Source of the DNA: Rhineura floridana
Taxonomy: Eukaryota > Chordata > Lepidosauria > Squamata > Rhineuridae
NCBI RefSeq assembly: GCF_030035675.1
Contig: NC_084482.1
Span: forward strand, 225,599,943 to 225,663,942
DNA: 64,000 nucleotides
Direction of reading: 5' to 3'
Shown here: positions 1 through 10,581 of the stretch, piece after piece
Position numbering within the stretch: the stretch's first letter is position 1
Layout: each line of letters starts with the position of its first letter
Program-made: the position numbers and the translations under genes
Notes under the pieces: model-generated
Database searches by the model: none
What the model was told of the DNA's origin: nothing
What the model saw: only the letters and a program-made list of their open reading frames with translations

Positions 1-1722
1 ATAATATCTTCCGGATAAGGAAGAAACGTGAGATTTCCCACACAGCTTTGTTGTGATTGTTGGAGACTGGAATTCGTCAGAATTGTCTGTGAAAGAAGGT
101 CTTCCAACAGCTCGGACAGAGCGAGGATTTATAGCTAGCTCAGCTGAAAAAGTGACCCGTTTTTTTTTTAAGAAAATGGTTTAACAGGCAAGCATCGTCC
201 TGTCTACGCTTATCACTTTCTTATCTACACAGCTAAAGAGATTTGTCAAGGAATCAGCAATTAAGAAAACCTGGGTGAGCCAAAACTTTCTTTTTTACTC
301 ACAGAACTAAGGGGGAAGAAAATAAAAATAGCCTATCTTTTTTTTTTATTGCAAAAAGCTGACATGGAAAATAGCATTATTAAAGATTACAACGGATGAG
401 GGTTTTCTTTTTGATTTATAAGACTTTGGTGTAATATATGTCTGGGACTATTTTGATCTATTTTTTTTTTTTGACGAATCTGCTCATTTTTTCTGCTACT
501 AGTCTTTTGGACGCTGTGAACTAAAGCTGTTTTTGCACTTCTGGGCATATAAGAGATATGTCTAGAGTAAAGATTAACTCCTTTGTAACTGGATAAAGAA
601 ATAAACAGCTCTTTGCTTGGGACACTGAAAATTGAAGGAGTTTTGTTACTTTGGCTTTAAGAATGACAATTAAGAAGATCATGGATGTACAAGAAGGGAC
701 TTTATCTCTAGACATGTTTCAGAAAATAATGAATGGGATTAACTCAATAAAACAAGAACTGAGAAATGATCGTCAAGCGTGGAGAATTGAATTTGACGAA
801 ATGAGACAGGAGCTGAAAGAAATTCAGGATTCTATGAGAAAGGAGAATAAAGACGGATTTGGAAAACCAAAAAAGGATGGAAGAGAAATTAAAGTCAAGA
901 TTCAAACTATGGAGATTGGATTAAATATGGACATGGAAAAAGATTTGGATTTCCTGGCTGTGATGGATTCCGGAGACAAATATTACGGTTTGGAACTCAG
1001 CGCTGTCACTGAAGGAATTGAAGAAATTGGAGATAAAGATATTATCGGTTCAAAAAAATTCCTGGACTGGAAGGATTTGATGGAACTTGAAATGGAGAAA
1101 GCTAACAGAATTAATCCCTGTTTTGTGTCAATGGAAAAATCTTCAAGAGATGTGCGAGTGTATCATATAAAAAAGAGGAACAGAGATGCGGCTTTGCAAC
1201 AATACTTCAGTGATATGTTCGGAACTGATGGCAAGAAAATATCTGTGAAAAAGGAAATTCCTATCAGACTCTTATTATATGACTATGACAGCAAGATTAT
1301 TGGGTGCGTAAAGACGGAAGATGGAAAATGGAACCAATACGGATAATGGAAGAAGAGCGATTTGAAATTACTGGACTTAGTAGACTTGATGAGCGGGATT
1401 AATTGACATGTTTATCTAGAAAAAAAATTGATTGACATATATCTCAAGGATTGGAAACTTCTCTTTGACTTTTTGTGGAAGAATAAAATGATATGATGTT
1501 AATGAAATTTGTAACCAATTAAGATAACCGCTGGAGGAAGGTGATTTTATAATCTATAAGTTACAGGCTTGTTATATATTATAGACTTATAGCTGAACTA
1601 CGACAATTCGGAAGTCAATTTTTTTGTATTTTTTCTTCTTTTTATTGTATTAGTTATGGATTTGTATTTTTTTGTATTGTCTTGCTTTTGAAAATTTGAA
1701 TAAAAATTAATTGAAAAAAAAA
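1..1722 (+). mobile_element. L1-type LINE, ORF1-only (HAL1-like), 5' end outside window
   Basis: A long AT-rich 5' leader is followed by one ORF (663-1346), about 360 bp of non-coding tail and a short A-run at about 1713-1722. No endonuclease or reverse transcriptase coding lies between ORF1 and the tail. The leader shares landmarks in the same order with the copy at 62186-64000 (for example taacaggcaagca, gcaaaaagctg, tgtctgggacta). Both copies have the same ORF1-to-tail structure, which suggests a non-autonomous L1 family rather than a chance deletion. The CR1 fragment starts right after the A-run. Confidence 0.75.
663..1346 (+). CDS. L1 ORF1p-like RNA-binding protein, C-terminally short
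   Basis: The ORF has about 227 residues from the first ATG; the frame is open a few codons upstream, but with no ATG. Residues about 15-65 are charged and heptad-like, as in the L1 ORF1p coiled coil. The middle of the protein resembles the L1 ORF1p RRM region, including a segment with FLDWKDLMELEMEK, a VYHIKKR stretch and an EIPIRLLLY end. In L1 biology ORF1p coats the RNA and forms trimers. The usual C-terminal domain is missing or very short, as it is in the second copy at 62964-63587, so this looks like a family trait. The reading frame is intact. Function in this family is inferred only. Confidence 0.65.
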   Translation: MTIKKIMDVQEGTLSLDMFQKIMNGINSIKQELRNDRQAWRIEFDEMRQELKEIQDSMRKENKDGFGKPKKDGREIKVKIQTMEIGLNMDMEKDLDFLAVMDSGDKYYGLELSAVTEGIEEIGDKDIIGSKKFLDWKDLMELEMEKANRINPCFVSMEKSSRDVRVYHIKKRNRDAALQQYFSDMFGTDGKKISVKKEIPIRLLLYDYDSKIIGCVKTEDGKWNQYG

Positions 1723-2370
1723 GGAATACTGTGTACAGTTCTAGTCACCTCATCTCAAAAAGGATATTATAGAGTTGGAAAAGGTTCAGAAGAGGGCAAC
1801 CAGAATGATCAAGGGGATGGAGCGACTCCCTTACGAGGAAAGGTTGCAGCATTTGGGGCTTTTTAGTTTAGAGAAAAGGCGGGTCAGAGGAGACATGATA
1901 GAAGTGTATAAAATTATGCATGGCATTGAGAAAGTGGATAGAGAAAAGTTCTTCTCCCTCTCTCATAATACTAGAACTCGTGGACATTCCAAGAAGCTGA
2001 ATGTTGGAAGATTCAGGACAGACAAAAGGAAGTACTTCTTTACTCAGCACATAGTTAAACTATGGAATTTGCTCCCACAAGATGCAGTAATGGCCACCAG
2101 CTTGGATGGCTTTAAAAGAAGATTAGACAAATTCATGGAAGACAGGGCTATCAATGGCTACTAGCTGTGATGGCTGTGCTGTGCCACCCTAGTCAGAGGC
2201 AGCATGCTTCTGAAAACCAGTTGCTGGAAGCCTCAGGAGGGGAGAGTGTTCTTGCACTCGGGTCCTGCTTGCGGGCTTCCCCCAGGCACCTGGTTGGCGA
2301 CTGTGAGAACAGGATGCTGGACTAGATGGGCCACAGGCCTGATCCAGCAGGCTCTTCTTATGTTCTTATG
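1723..2370 (+). mobile_element. CR1 LINE, 3' end
   Basis: An ORF at 1775-2164 encodes the C-terminal part of CR1 ORF2, with typical blocks LPYEERL, RGDMIEVYKIMHG, KYFFTQ and LWNLLPQ. It is followed by the CR1 3' UTR with the agatgggccacaggcctgat block and a terminal cttatgttcttatg. The copy is 5'-truncated. The C-terminal reading frame is open, so it is fairly young. The L1 copy abuts its 5' side. Confidence 0.9.
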
Positions 2371-2371
2371 C

Positions 2372-2563
2372 TGCAGCATATACATATATGTAGCATGTAG
2401 TAAATATAATACATACAGACTTAAGACAATCGGCTTAAATTGGCCTAGGCCAACATATAATGATGGCTACAGAGCTCCTCTTGATCTTTTTAAAGTATTA
2501 GATTTCTGTTTCAACCACTCTGGTTCAGGCTTCTTGACCTGAGTTAGGCCTGAGTTAGTGTGT
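2372..2563 (+). repeat. Unclassified repeat R1, partial copy
   Basis: The text from the tatacatatatgtagc region through gttaggcctgagtt recurs at 6030-6296 (reverse strand), 18883-19020 and 22090-22195. I do not recognise the family. Its boundaries are approximate. Confidence 0.55.
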
Positions 2564-2569
2564 TTACGA

Positions 2570-2650
2570 ACACGGGAAGCTGCCTTCGACTGAGTCAGAT
2601 CCATCAGTCCACCTGGCTCAGTATTGTCTATACTATAAAATGGCCTCACA
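2570..2650 (-). mobile_element. tRNA-derived SINE fragment (CR1-like tail)
   Basis: The segment with aagctgcctt, ctgagtcaga and ctcagtattgtcta is the reverse complement of the 3' part of the SINE at 5697-5892. It is only the 3' part. Confidence 0.65.
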
Positions 2651-2687
2651 GGTTAAGATTGGCTCCCCACCTCTCTCTAGTAGATAA

Positions 2688-2830
2688 CTCATATAAATGT
2701 ATGGAGTGTGGAAAGAGTTCCCATTACCATTAGAACCTCATTTCTCATAAAAGAAAGCATACAAGCAAGCAATGATAAAAAAGTATGGAATGTGGCCAGA
2801 CCTTCTTAAGGAAACTAGGGATCTATCCTG
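2688..2830 (+). pseudogene. C2H2 zinc-finger relic
   Basis: The plus-strand translation shows a finger start (YKCMECGKS) and a second CxxCG-like start, with HKRKHT-like linker remains between them and several stop codons. This is about two decayed fingers, unlinked to any exon I can see. It is the only zinc-finger trace on the plus strand. Confidence 0.6.
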
Positions 2831-2835
2831 TTTCT

Positions 2836-3185
2836 GTTGTTAGATGCTTTCAAGCCCATCTCGTCTTACGGTGACCCTATGAATCAGCAACCTCCAAGAG
2901 CATCTGTCATGAACCACCCTGTTCAGATCTTGTATGTTCAGGTCTGTGGCTTCCTTTATGGAATCAGTCCATCTCTTGTTTCGCCTTCCTCTTTTTCTAC
3001 TCCCTTCTGTTTTCCCCAGCATTAAAGTCTTTTCTAGTGAATCATATCTTCTCATGATGTGTCCAAAATATAACTTTAGTTTCATCATTTTAGCTTGTAG
3101 TGATAGTTCTGCTTTAACGGACCCACCATTAAAGACGTTATCTTGGAAGAAAATCTTACTTGTCAACAAGTGATTGCCAAAATGA
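2836..3185 (-). mobile_element. BovB (RTE) fragment with remnant of a nested LINE
   Basis: The minus-strand ORF 2840-3169 carries the BovB C-terminal blocks GHIMRR, SLEKTLMLGKTEGSRKRGR, RWTDSIKEA and VVHDRCSW. At 3119-3185 it contains a short remnant of a second LINE tail, matching both ends of the longer insertion at 3461-4203. The copy is therefore a rearranged, internally deleted inverted relative of the adjacent plus-strand BovB. Confidence 0.75.
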
Positions 3186-4378
3186 ATTGTCGGGAAATCA
3201 GAAGAAGGCTAGACTGGGGAGGACAGCTATGAGAGAACTAGAAAAGGTCCTCAAATGCAAAGATGTATCACTGAACACTACAGTCAGGATCATTCAGACC
3301 ATGGTTTTCCCAGTCACTATGTATGGATGTGAAAGTTGGACAGTGAAAAAAATACATAAGAGAAAAATCAGCTTATTTGAAATGTGGTGCTGGAGGAGAG
3401 CTTTGCAGATACCATGGACTACAAAAAAGACAAATAATTGGGTGTTAGAACAAATTGATTTTGGCAATCACTGTGGCCGAGTAAGATTTTCTTCCAAGAT
3501 AACATCTTTAACAGTGGGTCCATAAGTGACCGTGGAGGCCACACAGATCCACACAGCCTCCTTCCAGATGGAAGATAGGCGCGATGAGGATTTGCTTGAC
3601 ATGCCTTCTGCTTAGATCGTTTGCCCCTTTCGCTCTGTGCTTGTGCTTCTTCAAAGTCCATAGCATCTTTGATAATAGCCAACCTCCAACTGGGACGCTC
3701 ATGGGTCACAGCTTCCCTATTCTCAATCGTCATGTTACACTTTTTTAGATTAACTTTAAGAACATCTTTAAACCTCTTTTGCTGTCCACCAATATTTCAT
3801 TTTCCATCCTTAAGTTGGGAGTAGCAGCTGCTGTGGAAGACGGTGATCAGGCATTTGAACAATATGGCCAGTTCAGCGACGTTGAAGGATCATTATTTCC
3901 ACACTGGTGGTCTTTCCTTCTTCCAAAACACTAACATTAGTCCGTATATCTTCCCAAGTAATTTGCAGAATTTTCCAGAGGCAGCATTGGTGGAATCTTT
4001 CCAGAAGTTGAAATTGGCGTTTTGGCATTTATAATTGGTCCATGTTTCACAGGTGTGCAGTAAGGTTGGTAGTACAATGGCTTTGTAAATAAGTGTTTTG
4101 GCCTCCCTGCAGATATCTCGATGCTCGAACACTCTATGCTTCATTCGGGAGTATGCGGCACTCGCAGAGCTCAGATGATCTTGAATTTCAGAATTGATGT
4201 CTTAAACCGGAACTATCACTAGAAGCTAAACTGAGGTTATCATACTTTGGGCACATCATGAGAAGACCTGATTCACTAGAAAAGACAATAATGCTGGGAA
4301 AAACAGAAGGGAGTAGAAAAAGAGGGAGGCCAAACAAAAGATGGATTAATTCCTTACACAAGAAAGGGAAATAATGCT
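3186..4378 (+). mobile_element. BovB (RTE) fragment, split by another LINE
   Basis: BovB coding from LGRTAMRELEKVLKCKDV through MYGCESWTVKK and [13 protein letters not shown] runs to about 3460. It resumes at about 4204 with LSLEAKLRLSYFGHIMRR and SLEKTIMLGKTEGS and decays by 4378. The interruption is the minus-strand LINE at 3461-4203. Confidence 0.8.
3461..4203 (-). mobile_element. Non-BovB LINE 3' end nested in BovB
   Basis: On the minus strand the segment at 3893-4144 encodes a reverse-transcriptase C-terminal piece (REAKTLIYKAIVLPTLLHTCETW). The segment at 3500-3730 carries WRLAIIKDAMDFEEAQAQ-like sequence and a damaged Cys-rich tail. The same tail, better preserved, lies at 48280-48501 (RLCGSRIGLH). 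Such a finger-like C-terminus is known from some vertebrate LINEs; I cannot name the clade with confidence. Possible aattgat target repeats flank it. Confidence 0.6.
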
Positions 4379-4419
4379 TCTGTGTTTTGCCTCATATCTC
4401 AAGTTCCACAAATGCTAGA

Positions 4420-4499
4420 AATTTGTTATGTGCCTCCAAGTCGACTATGACTTATGGCGACCCTATGAATCAGTGACCTCCAAGAGCATCTGTCATGAC
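4420..4499 (-). mobile_element. BovB 3' end fragment
   Basis: This short segment contains the diagnostic reverse-complement tail (tgttatgtgcctccaagtcg and cttatggcgaccctatgaat). It ends in gagcatctgtcatga. Confidence 0.7.
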
Positions 4500-5347
4500 T
4501 TTCATTAAAAGGAAAGCTGAGAATCTTGGGATTATGACTCCTCCCACAGACAGGCCCATGTTTTCAATGTTGAAGGAGATTGGAGGGAGGGGAGGCTGGA
4601 GTGCTCCTTCTTGATTGACACACATCACAATCAGAGGGGGGTTTTACACATGGCCTTCCACTCACAGCGCTTTTAGGGATGTTGATGCAAATCACACTTG
4701 TCTTTCACTTGGGCTCCTTTGCAAGTTCAATCTCTCCTGAGCAGGATGCCTCAAAGGGTTGGGGAGGAGGGGGGGCAACGTCCGTCCCTCCAATCACTTC
4801 CTATTTTGATTACCAACAACGTCATATACTCACCATCCACCGCCTTTGTTTTTATGCCATATTTATGCCTGTTCCTTTTTTTTTTTTTTGAGTGGGTACA
4901 ATATTTATTATTAGAATAAGTCACCCCCCCTTTCCCACCCACCCCTTTCCTTAGTTGTAGGGCCAGAGGTGGCTGAGAGTTCCTTTTCACCTGTTAATTG
5001 ATTTGGGTTTTTGCAAAGCTTCCTTGTGCCTTGTTCCTTCACACTTCACCTTTAGGGCCGGTATTTGTGAGCAATTTCATTCCATTTTATTCTCATATTC
5101 TGTATCTCACCTACATTTTTAGCAGAGTTTTGTCCTGTATAGGTCTGGGACTTTGCATGTCAGTGTCTTGTCTTAGTTTTCCTCCCAACCTGCTCCTTCC
5201 CAACACTCCAGCAAATTGCTCCATCTCAGCTCACTCACCAGACGGACCCAGTCAGTTCTTCGGCACCCACTTCAGTCCCCAGTTGTCTTTGTGCCGCTCG
5301 ACCACATTGAACACCCCAGATCACGTGGGGAACTTTTGATCCTTGAG
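4500..5347. other. No recognised feature
   Basis: I see no gene or known repeat here. The segment includes a T-run near 4873 and a C-rich patch near 4924. The small ORFs have no family signal. Confidence 0.4.
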
Positions 5348-5432
5348 ATGTTATTGAACTCCACCTCCCATCAGCTGCAGCCAGCACAGCCAATAGGGAG
5401 GGACGGTGAGAGTTGGAGCCCAACAGCATCTG
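5348..5432. mobile_element. Short palindromic MITE
   Basis: The left half (ttgaactccacctcccatca) and the right half (agagttggagcccaacagca) are inverted relatives. They resemble the very common reptile repeat with a gggagttgtagtccaac core. No clear target duplication was found. Confidence 0.55.
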
Positions 5433-5696
5433 CAGGGCCAAAAGGTCCCCGTCCAAAAAATGAGGGTTCAGCAAAAACATCATCTGGGCAAATACTCATC
5501 CAACACACAGAGAGGCAAATGCTGGTTGGGCTGTTTATTTTGCAGCCAGTCCTTCCCCTTCAAAGAAATTAAAGCACAGTAGAAGAGAAAGGAGTCCACA
5601 GGTGGAATACACCCCCATGGCCTGGATGGTTCCGGAATATACCTTTTCAACCCTCGGTATTGCACCAAATGTTATTGCTTGTGAATGCCAAGAGGG

Positions 5697-5892
5697 CAGG
5701 GCTGTAGCTCAGCAGTTGAGCATCTGCCTTGCATGCAGGAGGTCCTGGGTTCAATCCCCAGTGGCATCTCCAGGTGGAGCTGGGAGAGAGGGCCTGCCTG
5801 CAACCCTGCGGAGCTGCTGCCAGTCAGTGTAGACAATACTGAGCTGCATGGACCAATGGATGTGACAGTATAAGGCACCTTCCTGAGTTCCT
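5697..5892 (+). mobile_element. tRNA-derived SINE with CR1-like 3' end
   Basis: It begins with a tRNA-like block (gggctgtagctcag, then ggttcaatcccca as the B box). The body runs through gacaatactgagctgcatgg to a ttcctgagttcc end that resembles the CR1 tail. The tRNA-like head is part of a SINE, not a working tRNA gene. Other fragments lie at 2570, 28737, 31500 and about 40305. Confidence 0.8.
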
Positions 5893-6029
5893 AAACACGC
5901 CATTGGCCAAGCAATTTCTCTCCCCTCCTCATAAATTCAACCCATTACTAACAATGTAGTTTATCACACACTTTCTGGAGAGTTCACTGATGTTTAGAAA
6001 AGTCTGGAAGTTCCCCTAGTTGACCACAG

Positions 6030-6296
6030 TGAGCCCTTTTGACACCCCTGAAACGTCTGTGCCAACTGAGGCCTAGCTCAGGTCAGGAATCTTCAACTGG
6101 AATGTTTAATACAGAGGTCTAATAGTTAAAACAGACCAAGGGAGAGTTCTGTAGCCGTTATATATGTTTGCCTATCCAATTTAAGTCTATTGTTGTCGGT
6201 CTGTATTATGTATGTTGTGTGTAATGTATGTGTATACACAGAAGCATGTTTCCACAAAACTAGTAAACTGAAAACTCCAACACAGGACAGCCTTCT
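6030..6296 (-). repeat. Unclassified repeat R1, longest copy
   Basis: The reverse complement runs from ctgtgttggagttttcag through ggaaacatgcttctgtgtat to gacctgagctaggcctcag. The fragments at 2372, 18883 and 22090 match parts of it. No coding sequence was seen. Confidence 0.55.
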
Positions 6297-7242
6297 AACA
6301 CTCCTGCAGACACAACCAGCCCCTCCTGCTGAAAGCGAGGTCCATAATTTGCTCCAATAGCCAAGAGCTGGTGAGCAGATGTGGCCAGAAAGTGGAAACT
6401 GATTGGAAAATTTATTTAAAATACATCAGCATCTGCAAGAGACCAATATGCGCATCTCAACTTGGAAAGATGGGAGCATGAAGAAAGCAAAGAGAAATTA
6501 ACAGCAAATTATGCAGAAATGAATTTTGGGGAAGGGGAACAATAAGAAAGTGTTTGTCAGCGAAATAAAATCCAACAAGTACACAGAAAGAACAAAACAG
6601 AATGCAAATAATGCACCTTAAGCCAAAAGATGGAACAGCTATTCTCTGCCAAGATCACAGCCTGTTATATTGGAATTAATTAAAATTAAGACTTTGAAAC
6701 GTAACTCTACCTACGTTTGGGGGTTTTCCGTGGTAGCTGTCTGTCACCTGCTGGAAATAGGAATTCTGGGCTAGGTTGACTTTAGTGTAGTTTCCCATTC
6801 TTGGACAAGGTGGAAGATCTGCTCTGCCACAGCAGATCCTCAGAGACAGCCCCTGCAGGACCAAGAGGTCTTCAAGTCCCCTGAGAGTTTGCACTTGCTC
6901 TGCCTGTGTAATCCCATCTGCAAAACTGCCCCCCGTCTCTCTGCCACCCCTTCTATCTCACACTTACCTATCTACACCCTTTTTAACCTGAAGGGGATGC
7001 CACCTCTGATGGGATTTCAGGTTCACCACTATCTCCTGCCCATGAGCCCTAGTTAAGCAGCACCAAATGACCATTCTGTATCTTTAATCCGTAACCAGGT
7101 TAAGAAAAAAAAACTGTTAGCCAGCACCACAAGAATATAGGTTTGGTGTAATCTGCTTTCTCTCATAGAGATAACATGGTTGTGCGTTTTAAACAAAGAA
7201 AAATGTTTATTTACTTATATATTTATTACACTAAGAGTGCCA
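6297..7242. other. No recognised feature
   Basis: This is AT-rich sequence without a recognised gene or repeat. A minus-strand ORF at 6676-6894 has no family signal. Confidence 0.4.
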
Positions 7243-7388
7243 GTGTGCCATAGTGGTTAGAACATTGGACTATGACCTGGGAGACCAGGGTTAGAATCCT
7301 CACACAGCCATAAAGCTCCCTGGGTGACCTTGGGCCAGTGACTACCTCTCAGCGTCCGAGGGCAATGATAAGCCATCTCTGAATACCG
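7243..7388 (+). mobile_element. Sauria-type SINE, 5' part
   Basis: A tRNA-like head (gtgccatagtggttagaaca) is followed by agaccagggttagaatcctc and by the SINE body (gaccttgggccagtgac). The body stops at gaataccgctta, where L2 sequence begins. The SINE 3' end reappears at 9500-9555. Confidence 0.8.
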
Positions 7389-7998
7389 CTTATTTTTATT
7401 TAATATTTATTAATTAATTATATCTATATACTGCCCCATAACCAAAGCTCTCTGGGCGGTTTACAGCAACTAAAAACATTAAAAACAAATATACAAATTT
7501 AAAACACATCTTTTAAAAACAATTTAAAAACAAATGCTAAAATGTCTGGGAGAAAAGTCTTGACTGGCGCCGAAAAGATAACAGTGTTGGCACCAGGCTC
7601 ACCTCATCAGGAAGATCATTCCATAATTTGGGGGCCACCACTGAGAAGGCCCTCTCCCTTGTTGCCAGACTCCCAGCTTCCCTCGTTGTGGGCACCCAGA
7701 GGAGGGCCTTAGATGTTGAGCATAGTGTACGGGTGGGTTCTTATCGGGAGAGGCCTTCCATCAGGTATTGTGGTCCCAAGCCGTGTAAGGCTTTATAGGT
7801 TAAAACCAGCACCTTGAATCAAGCTCAGAAACATACAGGCAGCCAATGCAAGCAGGCCAGAATCAGTTTTATATGTTCGGACTGTCTGGTCCGTTACCAA
7901 TCTGGCCGCTGAATTTTCCGAACTGTCTTCAAAGGCAGCCCCTCATAGAGTGCATTGCAGTAATCTAACGTGGAGGTTACCAGAACATGGACAACTGA
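7306..7998. repeat. Tandem duplication, unit 1
   Basis: This unit of about 693 bp spans part of the SINE body and the start of L2. It repeats at 7999-8738. The junction caactgaagccatgaagctc joins L2 text to SINE text at a shared agcca. Confidence 0.75.
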
Positions 7999-9490
7999 AG
8001 CCATGAAGCTCCCTGGGTGACCTTGGGCCAGTGACTGCCTCTCAGCCTCCGAGGAAGGCAATGATAAGCCATCTCCGAATACCGCTTATTTTATTTATTT
8101 AATATTTATTAATTAATTATATCTATATACCGCCCCATAACCAAAGCTCTCTGGGCGGTTTACAGCAACTAAAAACATTAAAAACAAATATACAAATTTA
8201 AAACACATCTTTTAAGAACAATTTAAAACACAATTTAAAATTTAAAAACAGTTTTAAAACACATGCTAAAATGCCTGGGAGAAGAGGAAAGTCTTGACTG
8301 GCACCGAAAAGATGTTGGCACCAGGCACACCTCATATGGGAGATCATTCCATAATTTGGGGGCCACCACTGAAAAGGCCCTCTCCCTTGTTCCCATCCTC
8401 CGAGCTTCCCTCAGAGTAGGCACCCGGAGGAGGGCCTTAGATGTTGAACATAGTGTATGGGCGGGTTCGTATCGGGAGAGGCGTTCCATCAGGTATTGTG
8501 GTCCCAAGCCATGTAAGGCTTTATAGGTCAAAACCAGCACCTTGAATCGAGCTCAGAAACATACAGGCAGCCAATGCAAGCAGGCCAGAATCGGTTTTAT
8601 ATGTTCAGACCATCTGGTCCCTGTTACCAATCTGGCCACTGCATTTTGCACAAGCTGCAGTTTCCGAACTGTCTTCAGCCCCACGTAGAGTGCATTGCAG
8701 TAATCTAACTCGGAGGTTACCAGAGCATGGACAACTGAAGCCAGGTTATCCCTGTCCAGATAGGGGCACAGCTGGACCACCAACTGACGTTGGTAGAAGG
8801 CATTCCATGCCACCGAGGCTACCTGAGCCTCAAGTGACAGAGATGGTTCTAGGACAACTCCCAAGTTCCGAACCGGCTCCTTCAGGGGGAGTGCAACCCC
8901 ATCCAGGACAGGTTGGACATCCATCATCTGGTCAAAAGAACCCCGCACTAGGAGCATCTGAGTCTTGTCTGGATTGTGCCTCAGTTTATTAGCCCTCATC
9001 CAGTCCATTGTCGGAAGCAGGCACTGGTTCAGTCTCACCTGAAGAAGATGAAAAGGAGAAGTAGAGCTGCGTGTCACCAGCATACTGATGGCAACACACG
9101 CCAAAGTTCCGGATGATCAAACCCAACGGTTTCATGTAGATGTTGAACACCATGGGGGACAGAACTGACCCCTGAGGAACCTCCTACTGGAGAGTCTAGG
9201 GTGCCGAGCAATGTTCCCCAAGCACCATCTTCTGGAGCCGACCTGCCAAGTAGGAGCAGAACCACCACCATGCAGTCCCTCCCACTCCCAACTCAGTCAG
9301 TCTTCCCAGAAGGATACCATGGTTGATGGTATCGAAAGCTGCTGAGAGATCAAGGGGAATCAACAGAGTCACACTCCCCCTGTCTCTCTCCCAACAAAGC
9401 TCATCATACAGGGCGACCAAGGCTGTTTCCATGCCAAAACCAGGCCTGAAACCCAACTGAAATGGATCCAGATAATCGGTCTCATCCAAG
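7389..9490 (-). mobile_element. L2 LINE (minus), inserted in a SINE and partly duplicated
   Basis: Minus-strand frames carry L2 reverse-transcriptase blocks: DPFQLGFRPGFG and LDLSAAFDTINH (9196-9489), then HNPDKTQMLLV, LGVVLEPSLSL and [11 protein letters not shown] (8553-9104), and LTYKALHGLGP and LWNDLPYEV (8235-8540). The frame is broken by shifts between blocks. The 3' tail with gccccataaccaaagctctc appears twice, at 7430 and 8140, because of the tandem duplication. 5' coding is truncated at about 9490. Confidence 0.85.
7999..8738. repeat. Tandem duplication, unit 2
   Basis: The second unit is about 740 bp. It is slightly longer because unit 1 has lost short stretches, for example around the gcattttgcacaagctgca segment. 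The L2 then continues uninterrupted to about 9490. Confidence 0.75.
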
Positions 9491-9499
9491 ACCGATTCT

Positions 9500-9555
9500 A
9501 TTCATAGGGTTGCCATAAGTTGTGATCAACTTGAAGGCAGTCCATTTCCATTTTT
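9500..9555 (+). mobile_element. Sauria-type SINE, 3' end
   Basis: The segment attcatagggttgccataag through cttgaaggcagtccatttcc is the BovB-like SINE tail. It completes the SINE that begins at 7243 and is split by the L2. Confidence 0.8.
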
Positions 9556-9620
9556 TTTAATTACACTTATATCCCAATTTTCCTCCAAGGAGCTCAAAGT
9601 GGCATACCAACATGGCTCTC
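9556..9620 (-). mobile_element. SINE, part left of Gmr1 element 1
   Basis: The text with tatatcccaattttcctcca and gagctcaaagtgg is the L2-like tail of a SINE read in reverse. It continues at 15410-15540, on the other side of the LTR element. Confidence 0.65.
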
Positions 9621-10464
9621 TGTGATGTCCTTCCCTTCTCTGTGACCACTAGAGATGTCTCACCTCTGTCAGGCCCACTTTATGATGTGTAGCCTACCTC
9701 TGGCCACCCCAAGTCAGGATTGTCGTGTTTATTTTTACCTCTCTCCGCTCTAGCACAGATCTCAAAAGATCCCCCTGCTAGGCCACACTACTCAACACTC
9801 TGTGTACCCAATATAGCCTCTAGACTGTGCCTTAGTCTCTTCCTGGCTATTTTGATAGCTTGTGACTGTGTGTTTAGGTAATTCCCAAACCCCCTGCAGC
9901 CTCTTGTCTATGAAGCTCACAGCTCTGGGTTGCTCTGTGGTACTGAATGTTGATACAATATCTCTTCCTTCGCCGCTACCACCATTCGATACTGTTTCTT
10001 GTCAGCCTTGGTTACTCTGCGTCCCCCCCTGATCTGTACACCCCAGCTAAGGAATCAGGCTTTAAGTAAACCAAAAAAATGTATATTGATAACACTAGGA
10101 ATAACAAGATTACTTATAGATTTCATTGACAAGCATATGGTTTCATATATGTTTCTCTTATGTTCCTTATTCCTAATATTTGCCTCAGAACTCCCAATCC
10201 AATCTCTCAACAGCCACCTCTTACTCTCTACACAACTCTTCAACCCCCACCAACTCTCCAACCCCCACCACCTTGTCCAACACCCCCACGACTCAACTGT
10301 CATCCTCTCATTTATACCCTCAGCCATTCAAACACACAGCCAATCCTCATCCAGCATTCTACAGCCCATGTACTTCCCCTTCTCACTCACTCCACTTACC
10401 ATATTTCCTATAATAAACCTGCACTTACCATATTTACATTACATTCACATACTGGAACATCACA
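9621..10464 (-). repeat. 3' LTR of Gmr1 element 1
   Basis: The LTR has TG...CA ends and is 844 bp long. A polypurine tract lies just inside it (10465-10478, read on the minus strand). Confidence 0.88.
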
Positions 10465-10581
10465 TTCCCCCCCCCTTAAAATAAAAGCACAGTATTACTC
10501 TTGATCCAGGACTAATATGACGCGTTAATTACACTGGTGAGTCACTCAGGGGTAGAGTGTCTTTTGAGTCCCATGTCTGGA

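Noticed and set aside
5697-5775. Possible tRNA gene
   Set aside because: The tRNA-like A and B boxes belong to a SINE with a conserved body and CR1-like tail; several partial copies occur in the window.
9999-10504. Overlapping plus-strand ORFs rich in Pro, Ser and Thr (and their twins at 14977-15459)
   Set aside because: They lie inside the two LTRs of Gmr1 element 1, on the strand opposite to the element, and recur only because the LTRs are copies of each other.
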